Counted from the stretch's first letter, positions 27,390-36,655 are shown. The stretch: DNA of 64,000 nucleotides from Chelativorans alearensis (GCF_010993735.1 NZ_WQNI01000003.1:1-64000), one strand, 5' to 3'. Program-made: numbers and translations. Notes: generated by a model not told the origin, from the sequence alone.

Positions 27390-28709
27390 CTCCGCGGCGA
27401 CGGCCATCGGCCTTGCTTCGGGGATACAAGCGGGCTTCGGCCCGCCATAGGCCCAGTCGATGAGCTCCACCGTGTGTACGACGGGCAGATTTGAGCCCGA
27501 GGCGATCTGTGTGATGCAGCCGATGTTTCCGGTGGCGACCGCCTCGGCGCCCGTGGCCTCGATGTTCCTCACCTTGCGGTCGCGCAGGCGCCGGGCGATC
27601 TCGGGCTGCAGGATATTGTAGGTGCCGGCCGAGCCGCAGCACAGATGCCCCTCGCGCGGCTCCCTGACGATGAAGCCGGCCCGCGTGAGCAGTGCCCTCG
27701 GCTGGCGCGTGATCTTCTGCCCGTGCTGCATGGAGCAGGCGGAATGGTAGGCGATGTCCAGCCCCGGCCGGATATCGGGCTCCGGCAGGTCGAGCTCGGC
27801 CAGATACTCGGTGATGTCCTTGGCAAGGGCCGAGACCCGCGCCGCCTTTTCCGCATAGCCGGGGTCGAGCCGCAGCATATGGCCGTAGTCCTTGATGGTC
27901 GTGCCGCAGCCCGACGCCGTGATGAGGATGGCGTCGAGCCCGCCCTCCTCGACGGCGCGCGTCCAGGCGTCGATATTCTTCCGTGCGAAATCGAGCGCTT
28001 CTTCCTCGCGCCCCATATGGTGCACCAGAGCGCCGCAACAGCCTTCCCCCTCGGGTGCCACCACCTCGATGCCGAGCCGCGTGAGCAGCCGGACCGTTGC
28101 CGCGTTTATGCCCGGATCCAGCACGGATTGGGCGCAGCCCGCCAAAAGCGCTACGCGCCCGCGCGGCGCTCCCTCCGGCAGGGCTGCCGGCGCGGCGGCG
28201 GCCGGTGGCATGGTGTCCGGTGCCAAGGCCAGCATGGCGGCCACCGGCTTCAACCCCGGCAGTGCGCGCATGAGCGGTGCGAAGGGCCGACCAAGCCTTG
28301 CGAGCCTCAGCGCCAGACGGAAGCGGCCGGGATAGGGCAGCACGCGCGCGAGCGCTGCCCGCGTCAGCCGGTCGAGGAGCGGCCGGCGGTATGTCTTTTC
28401 GATATGCGCCCGCGCATGGTCGACCAGATGCATGTAGTTCACGCCCGAGGGGCACGTCGTCATGCAGGAAAGGCACGACAGGCAGCGGTCGATATGCGTT
28501 ACCGTCTCGCGGTCCGCCGGCCGCCCGTTCTCCAGCATCTCCTTGATGAGATAGATGCGCCCGCGCGGGCTGTCGAGCTCGTTGCCGAGCTCGACATAGG
28601 TCGGGCAGGTGGCCAGGCAGAAGCCGCAATGCACGCACTTGCGCAGGATCGTCTCCGAATGGGCGACCTGCGGTTCGGCCAGCTGCTCGGGCGTGAAGTT
28701 TGTCTGCAT
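27387..28709 (-). CDS. glcF: Glycolate oxidase iron-sulfur subunit GlcF
   Basis: A 440-residue protein with two [4Fe-4S] motifs near the N-terminus (CVHCGFCLATCPTY and CLSCLSCMTTCPSG) and two CCG-type domains (EGEGCCGALVHH and EGHLCCGSAGTY). It passes electrons from the flavin subunits to the quinone pool when glycolate is oxidised to glyoxylate. Here it follows a small membrane-protein gene and glcE. Confidence 0.95.
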   Translation of the reverse strand: MQTNFTPEQLAEPQVAHSETILRKCVHCGFCLATCPTYVELGNELDSPRGRIYLIKEMLENGRPADRETVTHIDRCLSCLSCMTTCPSGVNYMHLVDHARAHIEKTYRRPLLDRLTRAALARVLPYPGRFRLALRLARLGRPFAPLMRALPGLKPVAAMLALAPDTMPPAAAAPAALPEGAPRGRVALLAGCAQSVLDPGINAATVRLLTRLGIEVVAPEGEGCCGALVHHMGREEEALDFARKNIDAWTRAVEEGGLDAILITASGCGTTIKDYGHMLRLDPGYAEKAARVSALAKDITEYLAELDLPEPDIRPGLDIAYHSACSMQHGQKITRQPRALLTRAGFIVREPREGHLCCGSAGTYNILQPEIARRLRDRKVRNIEATGAEAVATGNIGCITQIASGSNLPVVHTVELIDWAYGGPKPACIPEARPMAVAAE

Positions 28710-28715
28710 GTGTCG

Positions 28716-29096
28716 CTACAAAATCCAGCTTTCGGGATTCCTGATCGGCTCGCCGCGGCCTACCGCCTGCAGGCCGATGATGATGCGTATGATGGCCCAG
28801 ATGGCAACCGCCAGCAGGAGCAGGAAGCCGATGCCGACCACCATGAGGATTGCCGAGACGAGGCCGAAAAGAAGCCCGATCCAGAATGTGCGGATGGCCC
28901 AGGTGTAGTGGGTCTCGATCCATTCATCCGACTTGCCGCGATTCATATAGGCGATCACGATACCCACCAGTGCTGAGATGCCGATGACGAACCCGACCAG
29001 ATAGAGAATGTAGATCACCTGGATGTTGGTCGCTCCCGGGTCCAGCCATCCTTCGGCTTTACGTGGCGGGGTTTGCTGCGGGTTTGGCTCGCTCAT
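28716..29096 (-). CDS. Small membrane protein, DUF4870-like
   Basis: A 126-residue protein with four hydrophobic helices. It has the DUF4870-type pattern IQVIYILYLVGFV and WIETHYTWAIRTFWIG. It is unrelated to glycolate oxidase by family and sits 6 bases before glcF, so it is probably co-transcribed. Function unknown. Confidence 0.82.
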   Translation of the reverse strand: MSEPNPQQTPPRKAEGWLDPGATNIQVIYILYLVGFVIGISALVGIVIAYMNRGKSDEWIETHYTWAIRTFWIGLLFGLVSAILMVVGIGFLLLLAVAIWAIIRIIIGLQAVGRGEPIRNPESWIL

Positions 29097-29155
29097 TGTC
29101 GTCTCCCGATTTGGTCGTCTCCCAACTTGAATGGCGCGGCCACTCTATCACGCGC

Positions 29156-30364
29156 TCACGCGACCGCCATCCGACCCGGATTGAGGATGCCCTTCGGGTC
29201 GAACTGTTCCTTGAGCCGCGCGGCAAGCGCGGCGAGTGCGGCCGGCTGCGGCTGGAACACGGCAAGGGCGGCCCTGACGGCAGGCGTGGCACGCACCAGC
29301 GTCGCATGCCCGCCGCCGAAATGGCCGATCAGCCCACGCAGGACCTCCGCCTCCGGCTCCGCCTCCATGCGCAGCCATATGAGCCCGCCCTGCCAGTCGT
29401 AGAATGCGTTGGCGCCGGCCGCCCGGCGGAAAGCGTCGACCATCCTGTGGCCTTGCGTCGGCGCCATGGAAACGCGCCACACCGGCGCCTCCGTCCCGTC
29501 CGCGAAGGGCCGGCAGTCGCGAATCTCCCGCCACAGGGGCCGCGATTCCTCCTCTTCGATCACCTCAGCCGCCCCATGCGGCTTCATGAGCCGTGTCAGA
29601 AGGTCGATGCGATAGGCGACGGACGGGCCGACGCCCTCGATGCGCAGGACGGTCTTCGCGCTGCCCGAAAGCCCGCCTTTCGCGAACCGCCCCACAACGC
29701 CCTCCGGCAGGTGCGCGGCACCCGAGACCTCGGCGCTGGAACCCATCGCCTCGGCCATGGCGGCGGCCGCTTCCGCGTCGTCGAGGCCGGTGACGGCAAG
29801 CGTCTTCTCGGTTTCCGCCGCCGGCAGCACCTTGAACGTGACATCCGTCACCACCGCCAGCGTGCCCCAGGACCCGGCAAGCCCCTTGGAAAGGTCGTAG
29901 CCGGTAACGTTCTTCACCACGCGCCCGCCGGACTTGAAGACTTCCCCGCGGCCCGAGACCGCGAGCACCCCGAGCACGTGGTCGCGCGCCGCCCCCGCCT
30001 TGATGCGGCGCGGGCCGGAGAGGTTCGCGGCAAGCGTCCCGCCGATGGTGCCGCATCCGGGCTTGAGCCCGAGCAGTGGGCAGTAGTCCATCGGCTCGAA
30101 AGCGAGTTGCTGGTTGTGCTTTGCCAGCAGCGCCTCGATCTCGGCCAGCGGCGTTCCCGCCTTGGCCGAAAGTACCAGCTCTTCCGGTTCGTAGAGCGCG
30201 ACGCCGGAAAGCTTCGACAGGTCGAGGACGTGCTCGGTCTGCACGGGGCGGCCGATGCCGCGCTTGGAGCCGTGGCCGAGGATCTCCAGCGGGGTTTCCT
30301 CGGATACGGCCCAGCGGACGATGTCGAGGACTTGGGGCGCGGTTTGGGGGGTGAAGGTGGTCAT
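29156..30364 (-). CDS. glcE: Glycolate oxidase FAD-binding subunit GlcE
   Basis: A 402-residue FAD-binding type 4 oxidoreductase, with GCGTIGGTLAANLSGPRRIK and VKNVTGYDLSKGLAGSWG. It forms the flavin part of glycolate oxidase with GlcD. Its ATG overlaps the stop of vapC (ATGA at 30361-30364), so its translation now depends on the toxin gene. Confidence 0.93.
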   Translation of the reverse strand: MTTFTPQTAPQVLDIVRWAVSEETPLEILGHGSKRGIGRPVQTEHVLDLSKLSGVALYEPEELVLSAKAGTPLAEIEALLAKHNQQLAFEPMDYCPLLGLKPGCGTIGGTLAANLSGPRRIKAGAARDHVLGVLAVSGRGEVFKSGGRVVKNVTGYDLSKGLAGSWGTLAVVTDVTFKVLPAAETEKTLAVTGLDDAEAAAAMAEAMGSSAEVSGAAHLPEGVVGRFAKGGLSGSAKTVLRIEGVGPSVAYRIDLLTRLMKPHGAAEVIEEEESRPLWREIRDCRPFADGTEAPVWRVSMAPTQGHRMVDAFRRAAGANAFYDWQGGLIWLRMEAEPEAEVLRGLIGHFGGGHATLVRATPAVRAALAVFQPQPAALAALAARLKEQFDPKGILNPGRMAVA

Positions 30365-30768
30365 GCAAATTCGCTGGCATGTTGAGCAGGCATGCCCATT
30401 GCGCTTAGGCGTGCAACCGCCTTGCGGTCGAATGAGACGAAGGTCTCGCCGCCCAAAGACAGACCCGCCGCAGCAATCACGCCGTCAGCGAAATCGCCAC
30501 CTGCATCGAGAATACGCAGACCGGCTGTCACCGCAGCTGTGTCGGTCGTGACATTTCCCCTTTCCATGATCATGCGAACCGACATAGCTATCTTGTCGCG
30601 AGACAGGCGATAGATTCTGTCAAGAACCCAGACGAATTCGCAGAAGCAGGGCAAGGAGACAGCAACCGCCTCCGCGCCTGCCAGGAGTTTGAGGGCTGTT
30701 CGCGCCTGAGCCTCATCGTCACGGACGACAATCCGCACCAGCAGATTTGTGTCGGCCGTAACCTTCAT
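30361..30768 (-). CDS. vapC: PIN-domain toxin VapC
   Basis: A 135-residue PIN-domain ribonuclease. Acidic residues are visible in VTADTNLLV, the DFADGVIAA segment and VSFDRKAV. It starts at 30768, where its ATG overlaps the antitoxin stop (ATGA); the longer frame begins inside the antitoxin gene. It pairs with the AbrB-type antitoxin upstream and lies inside the glc operon. Confidence 0.9.
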   Translation of the reverse strand: MKVTADTNLLVRIVVRDDEAQARTALKLLAGAEAVAVSLPCFCEFVWVLDRIYRLSRDKIAMSVRMIMERGNVTTDTAAVTAGLRILDAGGDFADGVIAAAGLSLGGETFVSFDRKAVARLSAMGMPAQHASEFA

Positions 30769-31016
30769 TTCAAGCCAGCCCAACCTTTGGCAATCGCCTC
30801 GTTCATTTCTTCAATCGTAGCAACCTTGTCGGTCTCGCCGGCGAGGATACCGAAGACGTCCTCCCAGCCGCCCTCCTGCCGGACGGCTCGGACCGCCAAT
30901 TGCCCTCCCGGCATGGGGTCCACTTCGATTTTCTGCCCCGGCTTAACGCCGAGGTGCTGGAGCAGTTCCTTCTTCAATGTCACCTGTCCTTTGGACGTTA
31001 CCGTGAGTGTCGTCAT
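30765..31016 (-). CDS. vapB: AbrB/SpoVT-type antitoxin VapB
   Basis: An 83-residue protein starting MTTLTVTSKGQVTLKKELLQ, a classic swapped-hairpin AbrB fold, then a toxin-binding tail (VATIEEMNEAIAKGW). It neutralises VapC and probably represses its own operon through the inverted repeat immediately upstream. The start at 31016 is chosen for the fold and a GGAAG site. Confidence 0.9.
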   Translation of the reverse strand: MTTLTVTSKGQVTLKKELLQHLGVKPGQKIEVDPMPGGQLAVRAVRQEGGWEDVFGILAGETDKVATIEEMNEAIAKGWAGLK

Positions 31017-31031
31017 CGTTGCGCTTCCATT

Positions 31032-31083
31032 GTGTACACGCTTGAAGGTAAGGCAATAATTCCTTACCTTCAAGCGTGTGCAC
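31032..31083. promoter_or_regulatory. Inverted repeat upstream of vapBC
   Basis: Two 22-base arms (31032-31053 and 31062-31083) match at 21 of 22 positions around an 8-base AT-rich centre. It ends 16 bases before the vapB start and overlaps the last codons of the antitoxin relic. It could be the VapBC operator, a hairpin ending the upstream transcript, or both. Confidence 0.65.
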
Positions 31084-31211
31084 GACGCTTCCTATCGATG
31101 ATCACCTGCGCTTCGTCCATCACCTGCCGATGCGGCGTTGCCGGGCACGCGTCGGCCAGCGCTTCATGAACCTTTTTGGAACCATTCGTCATAGGCTTGT
31201 TCATCGGCCAT
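31070..31211 (-). pseudogene. Frameshifted antitoxin relic (stability-determinant / PaaA-like)
   Basis: From the ATG at 31211 the frame reads MADEQAYDEWFQK and then stops early. Removing one A from the A5 run near 31173-31177 restores VHEALADACPATPHRQVMDE and a tail QVIIDRKRRAHA ending in TGA at 31070. I recognise this as the small antitoxin type that pairs with ParE/RelE toxins. No toxin gene follows. An upstream GGGAGAGG is a plausible ribosome site. Confidence 0.65.
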
Positions 31212-31228
31212 CAGACATTGCCTCTCCC

Positions 31229-32725
31229 TCAAAACCTCTCCAGCTCCGGAAACGGCATCTGCCCCCGGTGTATATGCATCCTGCCGAGTTCGGCGCAGCG
31301 ATGCAGCTGCGGGAACATCTTGCCGGGGTTGAGCAGGTGGTTCGGGTCGAAGGCGCATTTGACGCGGATTTGCTGGTTCAAATCGTCCTCGGTGAACATC
31401 TCCGGCATCAGGTCGCGCTTTTCCACGCCCACCCCATGCTCGCCGGTAAGCACCCCGCCTACCGCGACACACAGGCGCAGGATGTCGGCGCCGAAGTCTT
31501 CCGCCTTCTCCAGTTCGCCCGGCTTGTTGGCGTCGTAGAGGATGAGCGGGTGCAGGTTTCCATCGCCGGCGTGGAAGACGTTGGCGACCTTCAGGCCGTA
31601 TTTCTCCGAGAGTTTCCGCATGCCGGAGAGCACGCGCGGCAGTTCCTTGCGGGGGATGGTGCCGTCCATGCAGTAATAGTCGGGCGAGATGCGCCCGACG
31701 GCGGGGAAGGCGGCCTTGCGGCCGGCCCAGAAGGTCAGCCGCTCCTCGTCGGAGTGGGAAACGCGGCTCGTCGTGCAGCCATTCTTCGCCGCGATGTCCT
31801 CCACCCGTTCGATCAGGTGGTCCACCTCGGCCTGCGGGCCGTCGAGCTCGACGATCAGGAGCGCTTCCACGTCGAGCGGGTATCCGGCATGGACGAAGTC
31901 CTCCGCCGCGTGGATCGCCGGCTTGTCCATCATCTCCATGCCGCCGGGGATGATGCCGGCGCCGATGATGTCGGCCACGCATTGCCCGGCCTCTTCGCTC
32001 GACGGGAAGCCGATGAGCATGGCGCGCGCCGTCTCCGGCTTCTGCAGGATGCGCACCGTCACCTCGGTGACGACGCCCAGAAGGCCCTCGGAACCCGTCA
32101 TCAGGCCCAGGAGGTCGTACCCTTCGGCATCGAGGTGCTTTCCGCCGAGGCGGATCACCTCGCCGTTCATCAGCACCATCTCGATGCCGAGGATGTTGTT
32201 GGCCGTGAGCCCGTATTTCAGGCAGTGCACGCCGCCCGAATTCTCCGCCACGTTACCGCCGATGGAACAGGCGATCTGCGAGGAGGGGTCGGGGGCGTAG
32301 TAGAAGCCGGCGTGTTCGACCGCCTGGGTGATGCCGAGATTGGTCACGCCCGGCTGCGCCACCACCGCGCGGTTGGGAAAATCGATGTCAAGGATGCGGT
32401 TGAAGCGGCTCATGACGAGGAGCACGGCATCTTGAAGCGGCAGCGCCCCGCCCGACAGCGAGGTGCCGGAGCCGCGCGGCACCACGCGGATGTTGCGCTC
32501 GTGGCAATATTTCAGGATGCGCGAGACCTGGGCCACCGTTTCGGGGAGCACGACGACCAACGGCACCTGGCGATAGGCGGTCAGCCCGTCGCTCTCGAAG
32601 GCGCGCATTTCGCGGTCGGCCGCCACGACGCCCTCGCCGGGCACGATGATGCGCATGTCGGCGACGATCTCGTCGCGCTTCTTCAGGGTTGCCGTATCGG
32701 GCTTGGGCATATGCGGTCCGGACAT
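31229..32725 (-). CDS. glcD: Glycolate oxidase subunit GlcD
   Basis: A 498-residue FAD-linked oxidase, with the FAD-binding loop PRGSGTSLSGGALPL, GNVAENSGGVHCLKYG and the C-terminal HAGDGNLHPL site. It is the catalytic flavoprotein of glycolate oxidase. It is the first gene of the operon, divergent from a FadR-type regulator. Confidence 0.95.
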   Translation of the reverse strand: MSGPHMPKPDTATLKKRDEIVADMRIIVPGEGVVAADREMRAFESDGLTAYRQVPLVVVLPETVAQVSRILKYCHERNIRVVPRGSGTSLSGGALPLQDAVLLVMSRFNRILDIDFPNRAVVAQPGVTNLGITQAVEHAGFYYAPDPSSQIACSIGGNVAENSGGVHCLKYGLTANNILGIEMVLMNGEVIRLGGKHLDAEGYDLLGLMTGSEGLLGVVTEVTVRILQKPETARAMLIGFPSSEEAGQCVADIIGAGIIPGGMEMMDKPAIHAAEDFVHAGYPLDVEALLIVELDGPQAEVDHLIERVEDIAAKNGCTTSRVSHSDEERLTFWAGRKAAFPAVGRISPDYYCMDGTIPRKELPRVLSGMRKLSEKYGLKVANVFHAGDGNLHPLILYDANKPGELEKAEDFGADILRLCVAVGGVLTGEHGVGVEKRDLMPEMFTEDDLNQQIRVKCAFDPNHLLNPGKMFPQLHRCAELGRMHIHRGQMPFPELERF

Positions 32726-32833
32726 GGAACGCGTCCTTGTGGTAAAATGAATCTACCGGGTCTCCAGCGGTATGTACAAATGATACACTGCCGACAGGCG
32801 AAAGCCGCTGCTTTTCGCGCGACCTTGCTGGAA

Positions 32834-32856
32834 ATTGGTTAAAACATTTGACCAAT
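32834..32856. promoter_or_regulatory. Likely operator of the FadR-type regulator
   Basis: ATTGGTTAAA-ACA-TTTGACCAAT, a near-perfect dyad (9 of 10) in the 149-base region between glcD and the regulator gene. The TTGGT...ACCAA pattern is like sites I know for LldR/PdhR-type regulators. Confidence 0.7.
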
Positions 32857-32874
32857 CTTCGTCAATGCCGTTAG

Positions 32875-33741
32875 ATGGCGGCCGCTAGATTGCGCCGAGC
32901 AGCCAAAAGGCCGGTTTCGCCCGTGAACACCATCTATTCCAGGATAGAGCATGCCCGCACGGCCGATGCCGTGGTGCGCCAGATCGAGGGGTTGGTCCTC
33001 GAGGGTGTGCTGCGCGACGGCGACCGGCTGCCGGGCGAGCGCGAGCTGGCGGCTGAGATGGACGTCTCCCGCCCCATCCTGCGCGACGCGCTGAAGGCGC
33101 TGGAGGCAAGGGGCCTTCTCGTCACCCGCCAGGGCGGCGGCACGCATGTGGCCAACATCGTCGGCGAGGTGTTCGCCAAGCCCATGCGCGAATTGATCGC
33201 CACCCATCCCAAGGCCACCGCCGACTATCTGGAATACCGCCGCGAGATCGAGGCCGTCGCCGCCGAAATGGCCGCCCGGCGGGCGACGGAGGCCGACAAG
33301 GCGCTGCTCGCCGGCATCATCGACCGCATGGAGCACGCGCACGCGACCGCCGATTTCGAGACGGAGGTGGAGATCGACGTCGAGTTCCACAACGCCGTCG
33401 GCGAGTGCGCGCACAATTTCGTGCTCCTCCACACGCTGCGCTCCTGCTATCGGCTCCTGGCCGACGGCGTCTTCTACAGCCGCGCCCGCATCTACGATCT
33501 GCCCGGCGCGCGCGAGGAGCTGCTTGCCCAGCACCGAGCGATCTATGAGGCGATCCGCGACGGCGAACCGGCTGTCGCGCGCAAGGCGGCGATTGCCCAC
33601 ATCGCCTATGTCGAAAAGGCAAGCGCAGAGGCCGAGCGCACCGGCGAGTGGGAACGCATTGCCAAGCTTCGCCTGCACCAGCGCTCCACGGAGCGCGCTG
33701 GGCGCAGGCAAACCCGACGGTCCGCCGCGGCCGGTTCATGA
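32875..33741 (+). CDS. GntR/FadR-family regulator (LldR/GlcC-like)
   Basis: A 288-residue regulator. The winged helix (DGDRLPGERELAAEMDVSRP) is followed by an all-helical FCD domain with the metal-binding pattern of LldR/GlcC (VEFHNAVGE and LLAQHRAIYEAI). It sits between glcD (divergent) and lutABC (downstream, same strand), so it probably senses L-lactate or glycolate and controls both operons. The Arg-rich last 20 residues may be unstructured. Confidence 0.88.
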   Translation: MAAARLRRAAKRPVSPVNTIYSRIEHARTADAVVRQIEGLVLEGVLRDGDRLPGERELAAEMDVSRPILRDALKALEARGLLVTRQGGGTHVANIVGEVFAKPMRELIATHPKATADYLEYRREIEAVAAEMAARRATEADKALLAGIIDRMEHAHATADFETEVEIDVEFHNAVGECAHNFVLLHTLRSCYRLLADGVFYSRARIYDLPGAREELLAQHRAIYEAIRDGEPAVARKAAIAHIAYVEKASAEAERTGEWERIAKLRLHQRSTERAGRRQTRRSAAAGS

Positions 33742-33771
33742 ACAGGCCGGCTCATTGAACAGGAAAGCGCA

Positions 33772-34545
33772 TTGAGACAAGAAACGCTGAAACGGCCGCG
33801 CGTCGGCCTCTTCGTGACCTGCCTGGTCGATCTCTTCCGCCCCACCGTCGGCTTTGCCTCCGTGAAGCTCCTGGAGGAGGCCGGCTGCGAGGTCGAGGTG
33901 CCCATGGCGCAGACCTGCTGCGGGCAGCCAGCCTACAACTCCGGCGACCGCGACGACACCATTGCCATCGCCAGGAACACCATCGAGACCTTCGAGGAGT
34001 TCGACTACATCGTCGCTCCCTCCGGCTCCTGTGCTGGCATGCTGAAGAAGCATTATCCGGCGCTTTTCAAGGGCGGTGCCTGGGAGGAGCGCGCCGCCGC
34101 CTTCTCGGCCAAGGTGCACGAACTGATGAGCTTTCTCGTCGACGTCATGGGCATGGAGGCTGTGAGCGCGGCGCACGAGGGCAGCGTCACCTACCACGAT
34201 TCCTGCTCGGGCCTGCGCGAGCTCAATATCCGCGAGCAGCCGCGCCGCCTGCTTGGCTCGGTCTCAGGGCTCAAGCTCAAGGAACTGAAGGATGCGGACG
34301 TATGCTGCGGCTTCGGCGGCACGTTCTGCGTCAAATATCCCGACATTTCCAACAAGATCGTCGAGGAGAAGGCGGTCAACATCAAGGCCTCCGGTGCCGA
34401 GACGCTGCTTGCCGGCGACCTCGGCTGTCTGATGAACATGGCCGGCAAGCTGCAGCGCCAGGGCGCCGACATAAAGGTGCGCCACGTGGCGGAGGTGCTG
34501 GCCGGCATGGACGACGGCCCGGCCATCGGCGGGGGAGGGCGCTGA
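33772..34545 (+). CDS. lutA: Lactate utilisation protein LutA (CCG iron-sulfur)
   Basis: A 257-residue protein with two CCG domains (QTCCGQPAYNSGD and VCCGFGGTFCVKY). With LutB and LutC it oxidises L-lactate to pyruvate. The only reasonable start is a TTG at 33772 with AGGAAAG upstream; there is no ATG before the first domain. It overlaps lutB by one base. Confidence 0.93.
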   Translation: MRQETLKRPRVGLFVTCLVDLFRPTVGFASVKLLEEAGCEVEVPMAQTCCGQPAYNSGDRDDTIAIARNTIETFEEFDYIVAPSGSCAGMLKKHYPALFKGGAWEERAAAFSAKVHELMSFLVDVMGMEAVSAAHEGSVTYHDSCSGLRELNIREQPRRLLGSVSGLKLKELKDADVCCGFGGTFCVKYPDISNKIVEEKAVNIKASGAETLLAGDLGCLMNMAGKLQRQGADIKVRHVAEVLAGMDDGPAIGGGGR

Positions 34546-35981
34546 TGCAGATCACATCCCCCGCCTTCAAGGCGAACGCGCGCGGCGCGCTCGCCGACCC
34601 GCACCTGCAGGAGGCGCTCGGCCATGTGCGCTCGGGCTTCATCGACAAGCGCCAGAAGGCGGTCGACGCCCTGCCGGAGTTCGACGCGCTGCGCGATTCC
34701 GCCCGTGCCATCAAGGATCACACGCTCGCCCACCTCGACCTTTATCTCGAGGCCTACGAGGAGAAGGTGAAGGCAGCCGGCGGCCGCGTGCACTGGGCCG
34801 AGACGGCGGAGGATGCCCGCTCTCTCATCCTCGACATCTGCCGCGCCGCCGGCGCCCGCACGGTGACCAAGGGCAAGTCCATGATCACCGAGGAGATCGG
34901 CCTTAACGAGTTCTTCGAGAAGGAGGGCATCCGCCCGGTCGAGACCGATCTCGGCGAATACATCATCCAGTTGCGCGGCGAGCATCCGAGCCACATCATC
35001 GCGCCGGCCGTGCACTTGACCAAGAACCAGGTGGAGGCCGATTTCCGCCGCGCCCACCACCACCTGCCGCCCACGCGCGACCTCTCCGAACCGGCTTCGC
35101 TGCTCAGCGAGGCGCGGGAGGTGTTGCGCGCGGAATATTTCGCCGCCGACGTCGGCATCACCGGCGCCAATTTCCTGGTGGCCGAGACGGGAAGTTCCGT
35201 CATCGTCACCAACGAGGGCAACGGCGACCTGACGCAGATCCTGCCGCGCGTCCACATCGTCGTCGCCTCGATCGAGAAGATCGTGCCGACGCTTGCCGAC
35301 ACGAGCCAGATCCTGCGTGTGCTGGCGCGCTCGGCCACCGGCCAGGACATGAGCGTCTACACCACCGTCTCCACCGGGCCGCGCAGGCCGGAAGACCCCG
35401 ACGGGCCGGAGGAGTACCATGTCGTGCTCCTCGACAACGGCCGCTCGTCCATGCTGGGCACCGAGTTCCAGGACATGCTGCGCTGCATCCGCTGTGGCGC
35501 CTGCATGAACCATTGCCCCGTCTATCACGCCGTCGGCGGCCACGCTTACGGCTGGGTCTATCCCGGCCCCATGGGGGCGGTGCTCACGCCTTCGCTCATC
35601 GGCGTCGACAAGTCGGGGCATCTGCCGAACGCGTCGACCTTCTGCGGCCGCTGCGAGGCGGTCTGCCCGATGCACATCCCGCTGCCGAAGATGATGCGCC
35701 ACTGGCGCGAGCGCGAGTTCGCCCGTGGCCTCAACCCGGCGACGCAGCGCTACGGCCTGAAGGCCTGGGCCTTCTTTGCCCGCCGCCCGCGGCTCTACCG
35801 GCTGGCGGCCTCGTTCGCCATTCCCGCGCTCTCGGCGTTCGGCGGGGCGCAGCGGCGTTTCCGCTATCTGCCCTTCGCCGGGGGCTGGACGAAGCATCGC
35901 GACCTGCCGGCGCCCGAAAGCCGCACCTTCCTGCAGCAATGGCGGAACCGGGAAGCGGATAAGCAGGAGGCACGCACATGA
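34545..35981 (+). CDS. lutB: Lactate utilisation iron-sulfur protein LutB
   Basis: A 478-residue protein with an N-terminal LUD domain (KGKSMITEEIGLNEFFE), then two [4Fe-4S] motifs (CIRCGACMNHCPVY and CGRCEAVCPMHIP). The start at 34545 overlaps the lutA stop (TGATG); the longer open frame is lutA in another frame. The C-terminal domain resembles LldF. Confidence 0.94.
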   Translation: MQITSPAFKANARGALADPHLQEALGHVRSGFIDKRQKAVDALPEFDALRDSARAIKDHTLAHLDLYLEAYEEKVKAAGGRVHWAETAEDARSLILDICRAAGARTVTKGKSMITEEIGLNEFFEKEGIRPVETDLGEYIIQLRGEHPSHIIAPAVHLTKNQVEADFRRAHHHLPPTRDLSEPASLLSEAREVLRAEYFAADVGITGANFLVAETGSSVIVTNEGNGDLTQILPRVHIVVASIEKIVPTLADTSQILRVLARSATGQDMSVYTTVSTGPRRPEDPDGPEEYHVVLLDNGRSSMLGTEFQDMLRCIRCGACMNHCPVYHAVGGHAYGWVYPGPMGAVLTPSLIGVDKSGHLPNASTFCGRCEAVCPMHIPLPKMMRHWREREFARGLNPATQRYGLKAWAFFARRPRLYRLAASFAIPALSAFGGAQRRFRYLPFAGGWTKHRDLPAPESRTFLQQWRNREADKQEART

Positions 35982-36655
35982 GCGCGCGCGAGGCAATTCT
36001 GAACAAGGTCCGCTCTTCCCTCGGCACGGCACCCGGCGAGGCGGCGCGTGCCGAGGTGGTGGCGAAGCGGCTTGCCGATGCGCCGACGGGCGTGGTGCCG
36101 GCACGCGGGCAACTGGCCGACAAGGAGCGCATCGCGCTGTTCTGCGGGATGGCCGAGAAGGTGTCCGCGACGATTGACCGGGTGGAGAAGCCCGCCGACG
36201 TGCCCGAGGCCGTCTCCGCCTATCTGCGTTCCAGGAACCTGCCGGCCTCCGTGCGCATGGGAGCGGACGAGCGCCTTCGGGAGATGCCGTGGAGTGGCGT
36301 GAAATCGCTTGAGGTGAAGTCCGGGCGGGCCGATCCGGAGGACGAGGTGGGCGTCAGCCATGCGCTTGCCGGCGTGGCCGAGAGCGGTACAATCGCCCTT
36401 CATTCCGGCGTCGACAATCCGACCACTGTCAATTTCCTGCCGGAACACCACATTGTGGTGGTCGAAGCCAAGGATATCGCCGGCGATCTGGAGACGGTGT
36501 TCTCCAGCCTCCGGCAGAAATTCGGCAAGGGGAAGATGCCGCGCACGCTGAACCTCATCACCGGCCCGTCGCGCTCCGCCGACATCCAGCAGACGCTGCT
36601 GCTCGGCGCCCACGGTCCACGCGCGCTGCATCTCATCGTCGTTGATGGTGGGTGA
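35978..36655 (+). CDS. lutC: Lactate utilisation protein LutC (LUD domain)
   Basis: A 225-residue LUD-domain protein starting MSAREAILNKVRSSLG, with the family segments GVAESGTIALHSG and LLLGAHGPRALHLI. It overlaps the lutB stop by 4 bases (ATGA) and completes the LutABC complex. Confidence 0.93.
   Translation: MSAREAILNKVRSSLGTAPGEAARAEVVAKRLADAPTGVVPARGQLADKERIALFCGMAEKVSATIDRVEKPADVPEAVSAYLRSRNLPASVRMGADERLREMPWSGVKSLEVKSGRADPEDEVGVSHALAGVAESGTIALHSGVDNPTTVNFLPEHHIVVVEAKDIAGDLETVFSSLRQKFGKGKMPRTLNLITGPSRSADIQQTLLLGAHGPRALHLIVVDGG

Noticed and set aside
34191..36104. A 637-residue reading frame opposite lutAB
   Set aside because: Shadow of lutA and lutB, which are recognisable by their iron-sulfur and LUD motifs.
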